A DNA stretch of 64,000 nucleotides from Hsuehochloa calcarea (GCA_036346395.1 CM070604.1:47705662-47769661), one strand, 5' to 3'; shown: positions 32,880 to 44,953, counted from the first letter of the stretch. Numbers and translations are program-made. Notes: generated by a model not told the origin, from the sequence alone.

Positions 32880-33140
32880 CAGAGATAAATAAAAAAAAAT
32901 ATATAAAACTAGACCCGACAAAAAACTGTTATCATTTCAATTGGGCATCTGTCGCCAATTGAAATGGCGACATAACAGAACCTCAATTGGCACCGAGAAC
33001 TTTAATATGGATCCCTTTCAAATAAGAGCAATTCAGAGATTGACGACAAGGAGCTGAATTGACGATATGACTCTATCGCCGATTGAAATGGCAATAACTC
33101 CATGCACGACAGAGGTCTAGTTTTGTAATATAAAAATGAT
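32880..33140. repeat. Hairpin-rich GCCAATTGAA/GGCGAC motif array (copy 1)
   Basis: Contains GTCGCCAATTGAAATGGCGAC (32951-32971), a 7-bp-arm hairpin, then CAATTGGCACC, GATTGACGAC, GAATTGACGAT and ATCGCCGATTGAAATGGC. The same motif style recurs at 45430, 49145 and 58490. A/T-rich edges, non-coding. Confidence 0.6.
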
Positions 33141-33870
33141 TACTTATTTCAATAATTCTTTTTTTAATGTTTTTTTTTTTAAAAAAATAAATCATTCTTT
33201 GTTACTTCACTAGCCAGAGACAGAGAGTAATCACCATAACACTATGCATGCTTGTCATGAAATGCCCATGTCTCATCCGAATGCATGACTGCCAATTGTG
33301 CAAGAAGGTATCTCTGAGCTTGGTACACTTGTGAGCTGTGACGTACTACGTTCGATTGATGGTGCCAGGAGTTCAGCCGCTGCAGAATTGAGATGTGTGA
33401 TCCATGTTCGTTGCACCTACTGCTACGCACGGCCCTGCGAGTAATTTGGCCATTTAGAGATGGTTGGTGTGCGGGGGCATCTGGTTGGGTGCGACATTAC
33501 TGGATGTTTGGCAGCTCAAGCTTCTATTCTAGATTTGGTTTCAACTGGCAGTAGCTAAGAATTATCCTATAACTCTTATGGAATTATTAGTAGGATAGGA
33601 AACTCACGATACGATATTGGCTGTTGTCTTTCCCTTTCTTTTCAGAATTTTACACTCTTTGAATTTCTAGAGTACTACATTTAATAATAGATTTAGACCG
33701 TTGTAATCTGAAACTACTAAATAGAGTAGATGATACTGGGATCGTCCGATCTTCTCGATGTAGTATCAAATGCTCACATGGAATTGATGAATCGTAGTGA
33801 TCCTTCCGCTGCCAATGCAAGAGTTAGCACTCTTTAATTTGCCAAATCACATATACTGATTTCGCCGACC
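33141..33870. other. No gene recognised
   Basis: Intergenic; A/T runs near 33165-33190, short ORFs only. Confidence 0.4.
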
Positions 33871-36412
33871 ACCAAGTGAAATCATCGTACTTCTAATTCC
33901 CAGCGGAAAGGTTGAGTGATCTTGCTTGAACTCCCAATTCTCCTTCTAGTTGGTTCGACCAACAAGGAAGAACAAGAGCACAACTTTGCAATATATTATT
34001 TCTGATAATAATGGTCTGAGAGATACATGGGGGACATGGTGGTATTTATAGTGCCTCATAACTCACGCACCAAGGACTAGGGCTGGCTCCTAATTGATTC
34101 GGCCAAAGGATTCCCAATCCAACTCCTAATCTAAACATAGTGTTCAGATTTACTATTCACAGCATGTACCGTTCATATCGACTAATGTTCACGCAGAGTA
34201 CTGTTCACACCTTGAGCCTCCACGTAGTTTTGGCTTCTTTCTCTAAGTCTTGGGCTGCTTGGACCTTTTCCTTTAGAGCCGCATGGCGGCATCTGGTTGT
34301 AGACTCCGACGGTGTTCCCTGCCCTGCACGACTACAACCTTCGGCCAAGACCTGATCGTGACAACGGACTTGATCATAGACCTGCTCCCTTGATCTTCTA
34401 TGGTTCTCCTCCATTGCTTTGGCTCTAGCCTCCCTCTCCTTCCTTTCGGCTCCAAAGGCTTCACAATATTCAAACATGAGAATACACAATGTATTTGCAT
34501 GAGGTAGTATCCCTTCTCATCAAAGTCAATAGAAAATTCTTTAAGAAACAAAAGCACATATTGGTTTAGAAGCTTGGCGCTTGCTCTAGTCATTTGACCT
34601 TTTGGTACTTCATGAACAGCCTCATGCACACTTGGAGTGGGAGTTATAGAAATAATAGGAATGTCCTCATCATCCCCCTCTCTTGAAAATGAGTCGTCCT
34701 CGACTCTGTATCGTCTTACCCAAAGAATGGTGACAAATCAGCAACATTAAAAGTAGCACTTGCTTCATAGTCGTCGACTGGAAGCTCAATCTTATATGCA
34801 TTATCGTTGATCTTGGCAAGCACTTTAAAAGGGTCATCACCACGTGGCATCAACTTGGTTTACACCTCTCCGGAAACTGTTCTTTTGCAAAGATGAACCC
34901 AAACTAAATTACTTGGTTCAAACAACATTTTCTTTCTAGTTTTGTTAGCTTTGGAAGCATAAGAACGTACCTTTACCTCAATTATCTCTTTAGTCTTTTC
35001 TTGAGTTTCTTTACAAAATCAGCACGCTTGTAAGCCTCCATATTAGCATTCTCTTGCAATGGAAGTGGTAGCAAATCAAGTGGTGTGATCGGTTTGAAGG
35101 CATACACTACCTCAAATAGACACAATTGAGTAGTAGAATGCACCGCTCGATTATATGCAAATTCAACACGGGGTAAACAATCTTTCCACTCTTTTAAGTT
35201 CTTCTTGATCATTGTCCTCAACAACATTGAGAGTGTACGACTCACCACCACCGTTTGTCCATCGGTTTGTGGGAGACAAGTTGTCGAAAAGAGCAACTTT
35301 GTCCGAAGCTTGGCCTACAAAGTCTTCCAAAAGTAGTTCATGAACTTCACATCATGATCTGAAACAATGGTTTGAGGTACGCCATACAATCTCATAATTT
35401 TCCTGAAAAATAAGTCAACTACATGCGACGCATCGTCACTCTTATGACAAGGAATAAAGTGTACCATCTTAGAAAACCTATCAACAACTGCAAAAACAGA
35501 ATCCCTCCTCTCTTAGTTCTAGGCAAACTTAAAACAAAGTCCATGCTAATATCTTTCCAATGAGCACTAGGAATTAGAAGTGGAGTATACAAACAATGTG
35601 GATTGAGTTTAGACTTAGCTTTATGGCATGTAACACAACACTGAACAAACCTCTCAACATCCTGTCTCATCTTTGGCCAATAGAAGTGATCGGCCAACAT
35701 CATGAAGATCTACTCCCTACCAAAATATCCCATCAATCCCCCTGCATGAGATTCCTGCAACAGGAGCAAACGCACTAACGAATCTGGAACACATAGCTTG
35801 TTAGTTCAAAATAGAAAACCATCATGCATATAATACTTGTCCAATCCTTTCCCATCTTTGCCTTTAGAATATGGTGCTGAAAATTCATGATCGGAAGTAT
35901 ATAATTCTTTCAGACTCTCTAATCTTGGAACCTTTACTTCCAATTGGGTTAATAGCATATTCTTTCTAGACAAAACATCAGCTACTACATTTTCTTTACC
36001 TTCCTTGTATTTAAGAATGTATGGAAAGGTTTCAATGAATTCAACCCACTTAGCATGCATACGGTTCAATTTAGCTTGTCCTTTCGAGTGTTTTTAAAGC
36101 CTCATGATCAGAATGTATGACAAACTTTTTGGGCCAAAGATAATGTTGCAAAGTCTCTAAAACACGCACAAAAGCATATAATTCTTTATCATAAACAGAA
36201 TAATTCAATTGAGCTCCGTTAAGTTTCTCACTAAAGTATGCTACGGGTTTGCGATCTTGCATCAACATACCACCAATACAAATTTCACTAGCATTACATT
36301 CAATCTCAAAAGTTTTAGTGAAATCAAGTAAAACAAGCAATGATGCTTCAATCAAACACTTCTTTAGTTCAGCAAAGGCTTTATCTTGTGATGCTCCCTA
36401 TTCAAAGGAACT
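33870..36412 (-). mobile_element. Ty3-gypsy element remnant (RNase H to 3' LTR)
   Basis: Minus strand, right to left: RNase H (36355-36071: FEIECNASEICIGGML, QLNYSVYDKELYAFV, FVIHSDHEAL), the linker (KEGKENVVADVLSRK), integrase zinc region and core (35703-34982: DHFYWPKMRQDVERFVQCC, CHKAKS, SMDFVLSLPRT, LPQTDGQTVV), and the tail with VPKGQMTRASAKLLNQ (about 34600). Beyond that an LTR with a minus TATA box (34050-34058, CTATAAATA) extends to about 33870. The 5' half (LTR, gag, PR, RT) is missing, cut at 36412. The outer LTR edge is not certain. Confidence 0.8.
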
Positions 36413-37073
36413 TCTTTTTTAGTTAATTCTTTTATAGGGTTTTTCATGTAATAACTTGTTCTCTAGAATTATTTGAAGTTCGTGTTTTAGTGATTTGACT
36501 TTTAATTCACTACTTTGACTGGCTACTTAAAAATAGCAATTTAATTTCAAAAATTATAAATTTTGTAGGTGAGTTTCTAAGTTTCTCCATAACCTAGGAA
36601 AAATATTTATAGGGACTGTTAATATGATTTATTTGTATTTTAATTTCAAATTCAAATTTGAACAAGCAATTCATATGGGAACCAAATAATCTCCAAAAAT
36701 TCCAGAAAAAATTGCAACAAGCATAACAGAGAAGATCGATAATCCAATAAAACATTCCAACACTTGAAACCTTTTTAGTTTTGCTTCAAATTCAAATTGA
36801 GCTTTTGAATTGGAGAAGGAGTATTAGATTTCTAGTTTTAAATTCTAGTCTTCAAAATCAAAGTATTTTTAACATATGGTTTACACTCCACCGTGAGATA
36901 AGTTTCAAGATCTTGACAAAATTTTATTTTGTTTTAGAAAATCCATTTCTAAGATTTGGAAGACCAGGTTTTAACACGTTTGCTTTGCAACAAAAAGTTT
37001 TAGAAAGTCTAAAATTTCACAAATACACATTAGATGCATAACTAATCCAACTTAGGAATCTTGGGCTATTACA
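36413..37073 (-). repeat. Gypsy LTR fragment
   Basis: Non-coding A/T-rich sequence ending GGGCTATTACA; the complement TGTAATAGCCC is a usual LTR start in grasses. The left side is truncated against the gypsy RNase H. Confidence 0.45.
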
Positions 37074-37789
37074 ATAATACCTGCAACATCACGGCACACA
37101 AGCAAATGAGCTTATTGACTTGACAACATACGATACGATTGACAGTTCTTGCTATTTATCTGCTATGTAAATCAACAACATAGCCCATTATTTCTGGGCC
37201 TAGCAGAAGATGACAATGGAACATAAGCATATGATACTACATTGTTGTCTACAATTGTTTTTTTAATAATCCACGTCTTAATGAAAATGTCATCTTTTCA
37301 TCTTCACTTTTGCTCTAGCATATATGCAAAAATCGGAGTTAGGATCATTTTCATCTTTAGTTTTGCTCAATAATATATGCAAAAATCATGGATATGAAGA
37401 AATAGTAGATAGGATTATTTCCCCTTGATGTTTTTAGGACCAGGATCATAGTAGGATTGCCTCTAAAATCATTAGTTATCGTCAGTTGTCGTCAAATGTC
37501 GTTAGTTATCGTCACTTGTCATTAATTACCGTTAGTTGTCATCAAATTCATTATAATAATTGTTTTTCATAATTATTTGTTGTAATAGATGTTTATTAGT
37601 CCTCGTTAATAATTGTCAATTATAATGTCTATCTAAATATATTATATATGCATCGTTATAATTTAGACTTGCCACAATCCACGGTTTAGATCATTCTTTT
37701 CTTTACTAATTAATATGGTAATTTGTAGTCTTTAAGAATGAATGTGGTTTACTTTATTCTACTTTAATAAGATAGTAAATAGGACTTAG
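37074..37789. other. AT-rich sequence with short tandem repeats
   Basis: A 28-bp duplicate (TTTTGCTC...ATATATGCAAAAATC) lies at 37305-37390. A three-unit repeat of about 30 bp (TTAGTTATCGTCAGTTGTCG) occupies 37466-37550. No gene. Confidence 0.5.
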
Positions 37790-38029
37790 ATGCCATGCGC
37801 GCGTGGTGGTGCAGGGGACATGCACAGAGACCATTTGACAAGGACACTTGGTTCTCTGCTTGGTTTGCTTTGTTCAGTAGGGGCTCTCCCGGCAAATAGT
37901 ACATACATGTGCAGAATACAGACCCACCTGTGAATTAATGGATGTGATTTGTTTCTTGAAGCGTAGATGAGATTCTGAGGTTTGGTTTTAGATTTGAGAC
38001 CACAATGTTCTGGCAAAGTTCTGTCCATC

Positions 38030-38183
38030 TGCAATCTCCTTTCTGAGCTTTGCCCTGACATCAATAATGGCCTGTTTTATGCTGTGGTTGATCCCCCTAA
38101 AACATCGAAAACGAAAACATGCAACCTTCAATGGTTACTGTATTTAGGTCAGTTTCGTTATGTTCAGACTGCATGTTACTATC
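38030..38183. repeat. 154-bp host segment, left copy
   Basis: Nearly identical to 44386-44540 (about five differences by eye). This copy is cut at its right end by the copia LTR, whereas the right copy continues into further sequence. On the minus strand both stay open for about 40 codons (GINHSIKQAIIDVRAKLRKE), so it may be an exon; identity unknown. Confidence 0.85.
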
Positions 38184-39270
38184 TGTTGGAAATGCAGGCA
38201 ATATTTTAATTTCAGATTTGATTATGAGATAAAGATTATAAATAATTAGAGATATATAAATCGATACCAACGACATGCAACTCATTGCACTTCTAAACAT
38301 ACTCAACAGAATGATTACAACAGAAAAAACTAGTCGTACGATCAACTTACAGTCGGACGTTATGATAAACAGGAAGCAGTGCAGACTTGATGCGGTGGTC
38401 GAAGCAGTGCAAATCGCAGATGATGCAGCGCAGACTCTAAGCGAGTAGTCGTAGGACTCGAAGCAATGGTCGAAGCAGTACAAAGAGCGGTCATGCAGAT
38501 GCGCTGCCGAGAAACCTTATTACCGCCCGTGCAGGTGAACTCTACGACAATGGTTCGGAGATACCCACTCACCCTCCTTCTCGGTGCACACCGAGGAGAA
38601 GTGACGGATTGGTTTAACAACTCAATTCTTCAGCACAGTTCGATAGATCCTATTTGTGACCGAGGCAATTACTCTCTAGTAACTGTCATAATAAATCTCA
38701 CATTAAACCACTGGTAACTGCTAATTCAAAACCAATTAATGGTAATTAAGCAGTGTTTATCAGATCCTGATTACACGTTGGTCTACAACTTCGATCAGTG
38801 TATTTTGACCTCACTGGTCTTTGGGTCCAACCACATTGGTCTAAGGCTTCGACCACACTGGTCTAAGGCTTCAACCCTATTGGTCTATGGCTTTCCCACA
38901 CTGGTCAAGACCCCTAGTCTAAAAATCCGACCACTCAGTTTCGACCACTGAGTTTCGACTATTGAGTTTTGATCACTCAGTTTCGACCATTGAGATTCTA
39001 CCACTCTGTTTCGACTACTCAGTTTTCAAGTTTCACCACTGAGTTTCGACCACTCAATTTCGACCACTCAGTTTTGACCATACTAGTCTATACCTTCGGC
39101 CACACTGGTCTAAGACTTCGATCAACCTGGTCTAAGACCCTTGGTCTAAGACTTCGACCACCCTGACCTAAGACTACGACCACACTGGTCGACTTTCTGG
39201 TTTAAGACTTTATATGCTTTGGAATTTTATAAATAAATAGGCATTTACACATATGTGCTCAATTTCAACA
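38184..39270 (-). repeat. 3' LTR (1,087 bp)
   Basis: Ends TGTTGGAAATG and AATTTCAACA. The PPT follows on the right. The portion 38780-39200 is a degenerate array of GGTCTAAGACTTCGACCAC and CACTCAGTTTCGACC units. Confidence 0.75.
38780..39200. repeat. Minisatellite in LTR U3
   Basis: Two interleaved unit types of about 14-20 bp: (C)ACTGGTCTAAGACTTCGACC and ACTCAGTTTCGACC, more than 20 copies in total, variably spaced. Confidence 0.8.
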
Positions 39271-39820
39271 ATCCTCCACCAATTCCAAAGCAAGCGGTAA
39301 AAGGAATTATTAAGATTATTGTGCTAAAAAGTTGTTGATATATCAGTCTTTCAGTGTAAGTCCCGTACGGGTTGAACTTGCACCTAGAATAACAAGATTC
39401 ATCTTCTCACAACTGATGAATGGACCATGTCTTGAATTCACTATCTTTCGTGATTAGATTTCACTTGAAATCTCAACTGATACTAGGTTGTCAAAGAACC
39501 AAACCTAAACGGGGCATTATTTGGTCATGCTCCCTTATCTGCTCATGAGCTTTCTAGAGAATGTCATATTCTTGTGAACTACAACCTTACAGTTAAGCTT
39601 AAGTAGGTGTATTAATTTTAAGTATCCTGTAGGCTAATACTTTTTCCCTCATTGGACACTAGAATACATTAAAGCTTTTAGCCATCCTTTTATACAGTTG
39701 AGAGTACTTTATCTTTTAAGACACGAGTATACATATTATTATAATATACTCTCTTGTTCAAACATCAACTTATTTTTCCCATTGCCTAAGTCACGGAATC
39801 TATAATAAAAAAGGTATGGG

Positions 39821-41507
39821 TTACTGTTGAGTTGTAACTCCAATGGGCCTTATTCCCATGTCTGTAGACGTAACAGAAATCATCTTCCTTGCTAGCCCCT
39901 TTGTGAAAGGGTCTGCCAGACTTTTCTCAGTACGAATATAATTCACAATAATCACTCCGAAGTTCCTCAGTTTTCTGACAGATTTAAGCCTACCCTTCAC
40001 ATGTTTGAAGGACTTCATGTTATCTTTAGTACTTGTAACCTTAATCAATATTGTTTGATTATTACAATACGTTAGTATTACCAGTATTGGTTTCTCAACC
40101 AGTGGTAAGTCCAACAGAAGCTCTCTAAACCATTCAGTCTCAACAGTAGCCATGTCTAGTGCTACAAGTTCTGCTTTCATGGTTGACCTCGTCAATATGG
40201 TCTGTTTACACGACCTCTATGAAACTACATCACCTGCAAGGGTAAACACATACCCACTTATAGCTTTGATCTCATCTGCATAAGATATCTAATTTGAATC
40301 ACTATATCCTTCTAATATAGATGGATACCCATTATAGTGAATTCCATATGAGGTTGTGCCTCTCAAGTAGCATAACACTCTCTCAAGTGCCTCCCAGTGA
40401 TTATCTCCGGGTTAGAAGTAAACCAACTTAGTTTGCTCACAACAAATGATATGTATGGTCTTGTGGCACCAGATAGATACATAAGGGACCCAATAATTTG
40501 TGAATATTTCAATTGATCTTTTCATAATCTCTTATTCTTACGAAGCTTAACACTAGCATCATAAGGAGTTGGAAAAATCTTACAGTTCTCAAAACCGAAT
40601 CACTCAAGATTTTCTCAGCATAATGAGATTGGTTCAAAGTGATCCCAACCTCATTTTTAATCAATTTAATATTCATAATAACATCTGTCTCTCCTAGGTC
40701 TTTCATATCAAAGCATCTAGATAAGAAAGATTTTAACTCGTCAATAACAGAAGTGTTTGTCCCAAATATAAGTATGTCATCGATATACAAACACAAAATC
40801 ACTCCTTGACCCCCACCATAACAATAATACACACACTTATCTGCCTTATTCATAGAAAAAAAGCAGATGTTAAAGTTTTATCAAACTTCTCATGCCATTG
40901 TTTAGGTGTTTGCTTTAGGCCATATAAGGGCATGCACAATGGTACAGACAACTGCTGTCTATAGCAACTCTCCATATCACCTGTAGACAACACTAAAGAT
41001 AACTCATACAAAGGGTTGTGGTGATACAGTCGGCTACAAAATTGTAGACAACACATAACATTTTAATGTTTTTCTTGGTTCTGGTGATACAGTTGGCTAC
41101 ATGATTGTAGACAACATATTTATCTCTCTTCATTCTCTTTTATCCACGTCAGCTTAAATCCTACGTGGCAAATGCTATAGACAGCTGATGTAAGCTCATT
41201 GTACATGACCTAAGGATTTGATTAATTTGTATACCTTACTTTCCTGTCCAGAAATCACAAAACCATCGGGTTGATCCATATATATTTTTTCTAATAACAC
41301 TCCATTAAGGAAAGTTGTCTTCACATTCATTTGATAAATGTGTAGACTATGGGAAGAAACTAATGCAATGAGCACTCGAATGGTGGTCACTCTAGCAACA
41401 GGAGAGTAAGTATCAAAATAATCATCACCTTCTTTCTGGGTAAAACTCTTGACCACAAGTCTTGTGTAATACTCCGACCTGCTCATAGTGTGGCCCATGT
41501 GGCCCAT
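39821..41507 (-). pseudogene. Copia RT-RNase H, interrupted
   Basis: RT begins in the 41507-41196 piece (YTRLVVKSFTQKEGDDYFDTYSPVAR, VKTTFLNGVLLEKIYMDQPDG) and, after the MITE, resumes with YGLKQTPKQWHEKF and LCLYIDDILIFGTN (40990-40740), an intact YxDD-type box. RNase H at 40195-39821 shows STMKAELVALD (E catalytic context) and LADPFTKGL. The reading breaks several times between 40509 and 40195. Confidence 0.85.
40928..41210. mobile_element. Tourist-like MITE (283 bp)
   Basis: TIRs GGGCATGCACAATGG and (complement of the right end) GGTCATGTACAATGA, with inner arms GCTGTCTATAGC on both sides. TSD TAA at 40925-40927 and 41211-41213, consistent with PIF/Harbinger. Removing it restores the copia motif KSLYGLKQ. 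It contains an internal direct repeat (GTGATACAG.CGGCTACA...GTAGACAACA). Confidence 0.8.
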
Positions 41508-42176
41508 GAGAAGTTGTTTGGTGGGATTAGTCCCACGTTGCTTATCTCAAGTGAGTTGTAGTAGTATATAATGCCTGTTGGATCCAAACGTAGCACCTCT
41601 GGGCTAACCCTTTTACACGAAGCGAGGACGAAAGTGTAAGTGAGGTGCTATGTGTGTGTAGGTCCGCCCCACGGTGGGCTGGACATTGAGCCGAATTTGG
41701 GTCAAGGTGTTACAGATGGTATCAAAGCATCAACCTTCGCTGCACGGGCGCATGCGAGACAGGGGCGCGGGCATATGGCGCATGGTACATGTGGGCCCGG
41801 AGTGGACACAAGACATGGCATATGTGCTGGTACTGGACACACGGACGTGTACCAAGGGGTGGTTCTGGGCATTTGCCGCGTATGCGGTATGCTGTCGAGG
41901 GCGTCAACCCTTAAGGGGGGGTGAGTGTAATAACCTAGCTGGCTCATAGCGTGGCACATGTGGCCCATGAGGAGTTATGTGGTGGGATTAGTCCCACATT
42001 GCTTGTCTCAAGTGAGTTGTAGTAGTATATAATGCCTGTTGGATCCAAACATAGCACCTCTGGGTTAACCCTTTTACACGAAGCGAGGACGAAAGTGTAA
42101 GTGAGGTGCTATGTGTGTGCAGGTCCGCCCCAGCGGTGGGCTGGGCATTGAGCCAAATTTAGGTCAGGGTGTTACA
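41465..42176 (+). mobile_element. Complete TRIM retrotransposon (712 bp)
   Basis: LTRs 41465-41714 (250 bp) and 41926-42176 (251 bp) begin TGTAATA and end GGTGTTACA and differ by about 20 positions. The internal 211 bp has a PBS (TGGTATCAAAGCATC from 41717) and PPT (AAGGGGGGGTGAG, 41913-41925). A perfect TSD TCTTG occurs at 41460-41464 and 42177-42181. No coding capacity. It lies in plus orientation inside the minus-strand copia RT, between the codons for DKYKAR and LVVKSF. The LTR does not contain a recognisable 5S rRNA segment, so it is probably not Cassandra. Confidence 0.92.
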
Positions 42177-42177
42177 T

Positions 42178-43703
42178 CTTGCCTTGTACTTATCAATTGT
42201 ACCATCATGCCTCATTTTCTTTTCGAATATCCACTTGTGTCTAATAGGTTTGCACCAGAAAGGACGATCAGTGATCTCCCAAGTATCGTTAGCCATGATG
42301 GAATACATCTCGCTATGGACTGCCTCTTTCCAATACTCAACATTAGGTAATGCATAAGTCTCTAAAAGAGTGTTTGACACATCATCCATGAGATATACAA
42401 TAAAGTGTTCGCCAAAGGTTTTCTCAACCCTTTTTCGCTTGCTCCTGCGAGGAGCCTCTTTGACTAAATTGTTATCTTCCTCGGGATTATCACAAACTGG
42501 TGGTATATCACTCATTGGTTCAGAGATGTTGGTAGGTTCAAAATTACTATTATTCATAGTTTAATTATCCTTAGTTCGAGAAGTACTGTCTATAGTTCTC
42601 ATAGCATAAATATCCTCAAAAAATGAAGCATATCTGAACTCAATTATTGTGTTAACAATAATATCAGGAGTTTCTGATTTTACTACTAAAAATCTATAGG
42701 GCGTTATGAGCATATCCCAGTAAGACACAATCGACTGTTTTAGGTCTAAGCTTTCTCTTTTTCTGTAATGGTATATTGACTTTTGCCAAACACCCCCAAG
42801 TTCGCAGAAAGTTAACGTTGGGTTTTCTCCCCTTCCATCCCTCATACGGAGTAATCTCACACCTTTTAGTGATTAATCTGTTTAGGACAAAAATTGCTAT
42901 CAGTATAGCTTTCCCCCATCACATCTTAGGCATACCGACACTCTCCAACATGGCATTCACCAAGTCTGTTAGTGTTCGATTTTTCCTCTCAGCCACCCCG
43001 TTTGATTGGGGGTGAGTATGGTGGTGTAACTTTATGGATTATTCCATGTTCAAAACAGAATTGGGAGAATTTATGAGAGATATACTCTCATCCACGATCA
43101 GACCTTATTCTTTTAATTTTCTTTTATAGTTGGTTCTTGACCTCGGCCTTATAAATTTTAGAGTAATTTAAAGCTTCATCTTTTATTTTCAATAGATACA
43201 CATAACAATATCGAGATGCATCATCAATAAGAGTTAGAAAATATCTTTTGCCTCCTTCGGTCAACAATCCATTCATCTCACACAAGTCAGAATGCACAAG
43301 ATCTAAAGGTGTCAAGTTCTTTTCCTCATGTAACCCCTTAAAGGGTTTTCGATGTTGCTTTGCTTGCACACAAGGCTTGCACACAAGTTTGGCACTTTGA
43401 TGCTTTAACAATTTCACATTTTGGAATTAAAACTAATCTGGACATTCTAGCAATACTATCAAAACCAATATGATAAAACCGATAATACCATATATTGACC
43501 TCACATTTATTCAAACCAGTTGCAACATTCAGACTATGATAATACTCTAAAGTACTTATGTGAAACAAGCCTACACTCTCATTGTCTTTACCAACAAAGT
43601 TACCAAACATAAATATTACAATTTTATTTGACTCAAATACTATGTTATAACCATCCCTGCATAGGAGAGAACAACTAACGAAATTCTTGTTTATTGTTGG
43701 CAC
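42178..43703 (-). pseudogene. Copia GAG-pre-integrase and integrase
   Basis: Pre-integrase at 43703-43338 (VPTINKNFVSCSLLCRDGYN-like, then WYYRFYHIGFDSIARM). Integrase core at 43417-43060 (CKPCVQAKQHRKPFKGL, PLDLVHSDLCEMNG, FLTLIDDASRY). The second half is at 43060-42561 with a PPYSP..NG.AERKNR-type motif, and the C-terminal linker runs to the TRIM (RHKWIFEKKMRHDGTIDKYK at 42240-42190). Frameshifts at about 43060-43120 and elsewhere. Confidence 0.8.
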
Positions 43704-43929
43704 ATGCTACACGCTCTTCAAGTGGACAATCTTTCATGAAGAAAGCCTCAGATCCACCGTGCCAACACCATTCCTCATTAGGACGGAGGAAGCCCCAGCT
43801 GCCTAATAAAAAAACAAAAAATATCAGAACATACACTCCTGTATCAATCCATCAATCAGTGGATTGACATACTTAAAATACAACAGGTGGATTACCATGC
43901 CCTCATATTGAGGCCTCACTTATGATCAC
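43704..43929 (-). other. Copia protease region, unrecognisable
   Basis: By position this should encode protease, but I could not find a DTG/DSG motif in any minus frame; it may be deleted or heavily mutated. Confidence 0.4.
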
Positions 43930-44385
43930 GTTGACGGCCTTTTTCTTTAGCTGTACACCATCCTTGCTCTTGTGAAAATGACAGTCTTTCGCTATATGAC
44001 CGTTTTTCTTACACATAAAGCAAATGATGTTCCTCATATCCTTCTTTCAGTTTTCTTCTTGAAGCTAGTTATCTTGTTTGGTTTAAAGCATTTGTTATTC
44101 TTGTCATATCTCTTCTCTATGACATTTGCATTGATTTGATTATTCTGACTGGAAGTGGCTTGGTGCATCTTTTGCTCTTGCCTTTTCTTCCACATCAAGG
44201 GCAACAATGAGATCCTCAATAGATATCTCCTCCCTCTTGTGCTTTAAGCTAGTGTCAAAACCCCGCCATGAAACAGGAAGTTTGACAACAATACCTGTAG
44301 CCACAAACTTAGGAGGCAAAATACAACTCAAATGCATAATCTCTCGGACCAGAGTCAACGATCAGCCTCAGCTTCGATATATTTG
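43930..44385 (-). pseudogene. Copia gag C-terminal part with zinc knuckle
   Basis: 44358-44140 reads LPVSWRGFDTSLKHKREEIS and IEDLIVALDVEEKARAKDAP, typical Gag. A CCHC knuckle (CFMCKKNGHIAKDCHF) is at about 44030-43965. The N-terminal half of gag is absent because the element ends at 44385. Confidence 0.8.
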
Positions 44386-44953
44386 TGCAATCTCCTTTCT
44401 GAGCTTTGCCCTGACATCAATAATGGCCTGTTTTATGCTGTGGTTGATCCCCCTAAAACATCGAAAACGAAAACATGCAACCTCCAGGTGTTACTGTATT
44501 TAGGTTAGTTTCGTTATGTTAAGACTGCATGTTACTATCTTCACTGACTTTTGCTATCTTCGGATCTCCGGGATGGAATGATGCTGTGGTTTAGAAAGCA
44601 TCAGGCGTGAGAGATTCCCCACAAACCATAAGGATTTTCGATCTTTTTCTGTGGCCAGCGCTGTGTCTACTGACGCTGTGACATCGGCTTGATTGTTCGA
44701 CATGTTGTCCGATGCCTCTTGAGCAGACTAGTGGTGTATCTCGCAGGATCGATCTTGTGGCTCTCGTACGTGCTTAGCGGTGGGGTGGCTCATCAATGGC
44801 CTCATGTCAGCATCACTGTGGCGATGACAGCATTTTTCTTTTCTGTTGTCGAAATACAGTATGCTCGCCATGTCATTTTCGCGAAAGGTCTCGACTCTCC
44901 GGTCTCCACCGTACCGTTTGTCAGGATTATCACTGGGCTAGGCTGGCTTTAGA
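44386..44953 (+). other. Host segment, right copy and continuation
   Basis: The first 155 bp duplicate 38030-38183. The remainder is unique. A plus ORF (44689-44952) encodes about 87 residues with two hydrophobic segments (LVVYLAGSILWLSYVLSGG and VSITVAMTAFFFSVVEI). I do not recognise it, and it ends two bases before the tandem duplication begins. It may be an exon fragment or chance. Confidence 0.4.

Larger units (their letters stand above)
38184..44385 (-). mobile_element. Copia retrotransposon lacking its 5' LTR
   Basis: Minus-strand order from the right: gag with zinc knuckle, GAG-pre-integrase, integrase, RT, RNase H, PPT (39271-39281, GGTGGAGGAT on minus), 3' LTR (38184-39270). It starts abruptly inside gag at 44370-44385, directly against a duplicate of the left flank, so the 5' LTR, PBS and gag N-terminus are missing. 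A Tourist-like MITE (40928-41210) and a TRIM (41465-42176) are inserted in RT. Confidence 0.85.

Noticed and set aside
38780..39200. Possible CRISPR-like array of short repeats
   Set aside because: Units are variably spaced, diverged and inside an LTR of a plant retrotransposon; no spacer structure.
41465..42176. Cassandra TRIM with 5S rRNA core
   Set aside because: LTRs lack recognisable 5S box A/C sequence, so only a generic TRIM call is supported.
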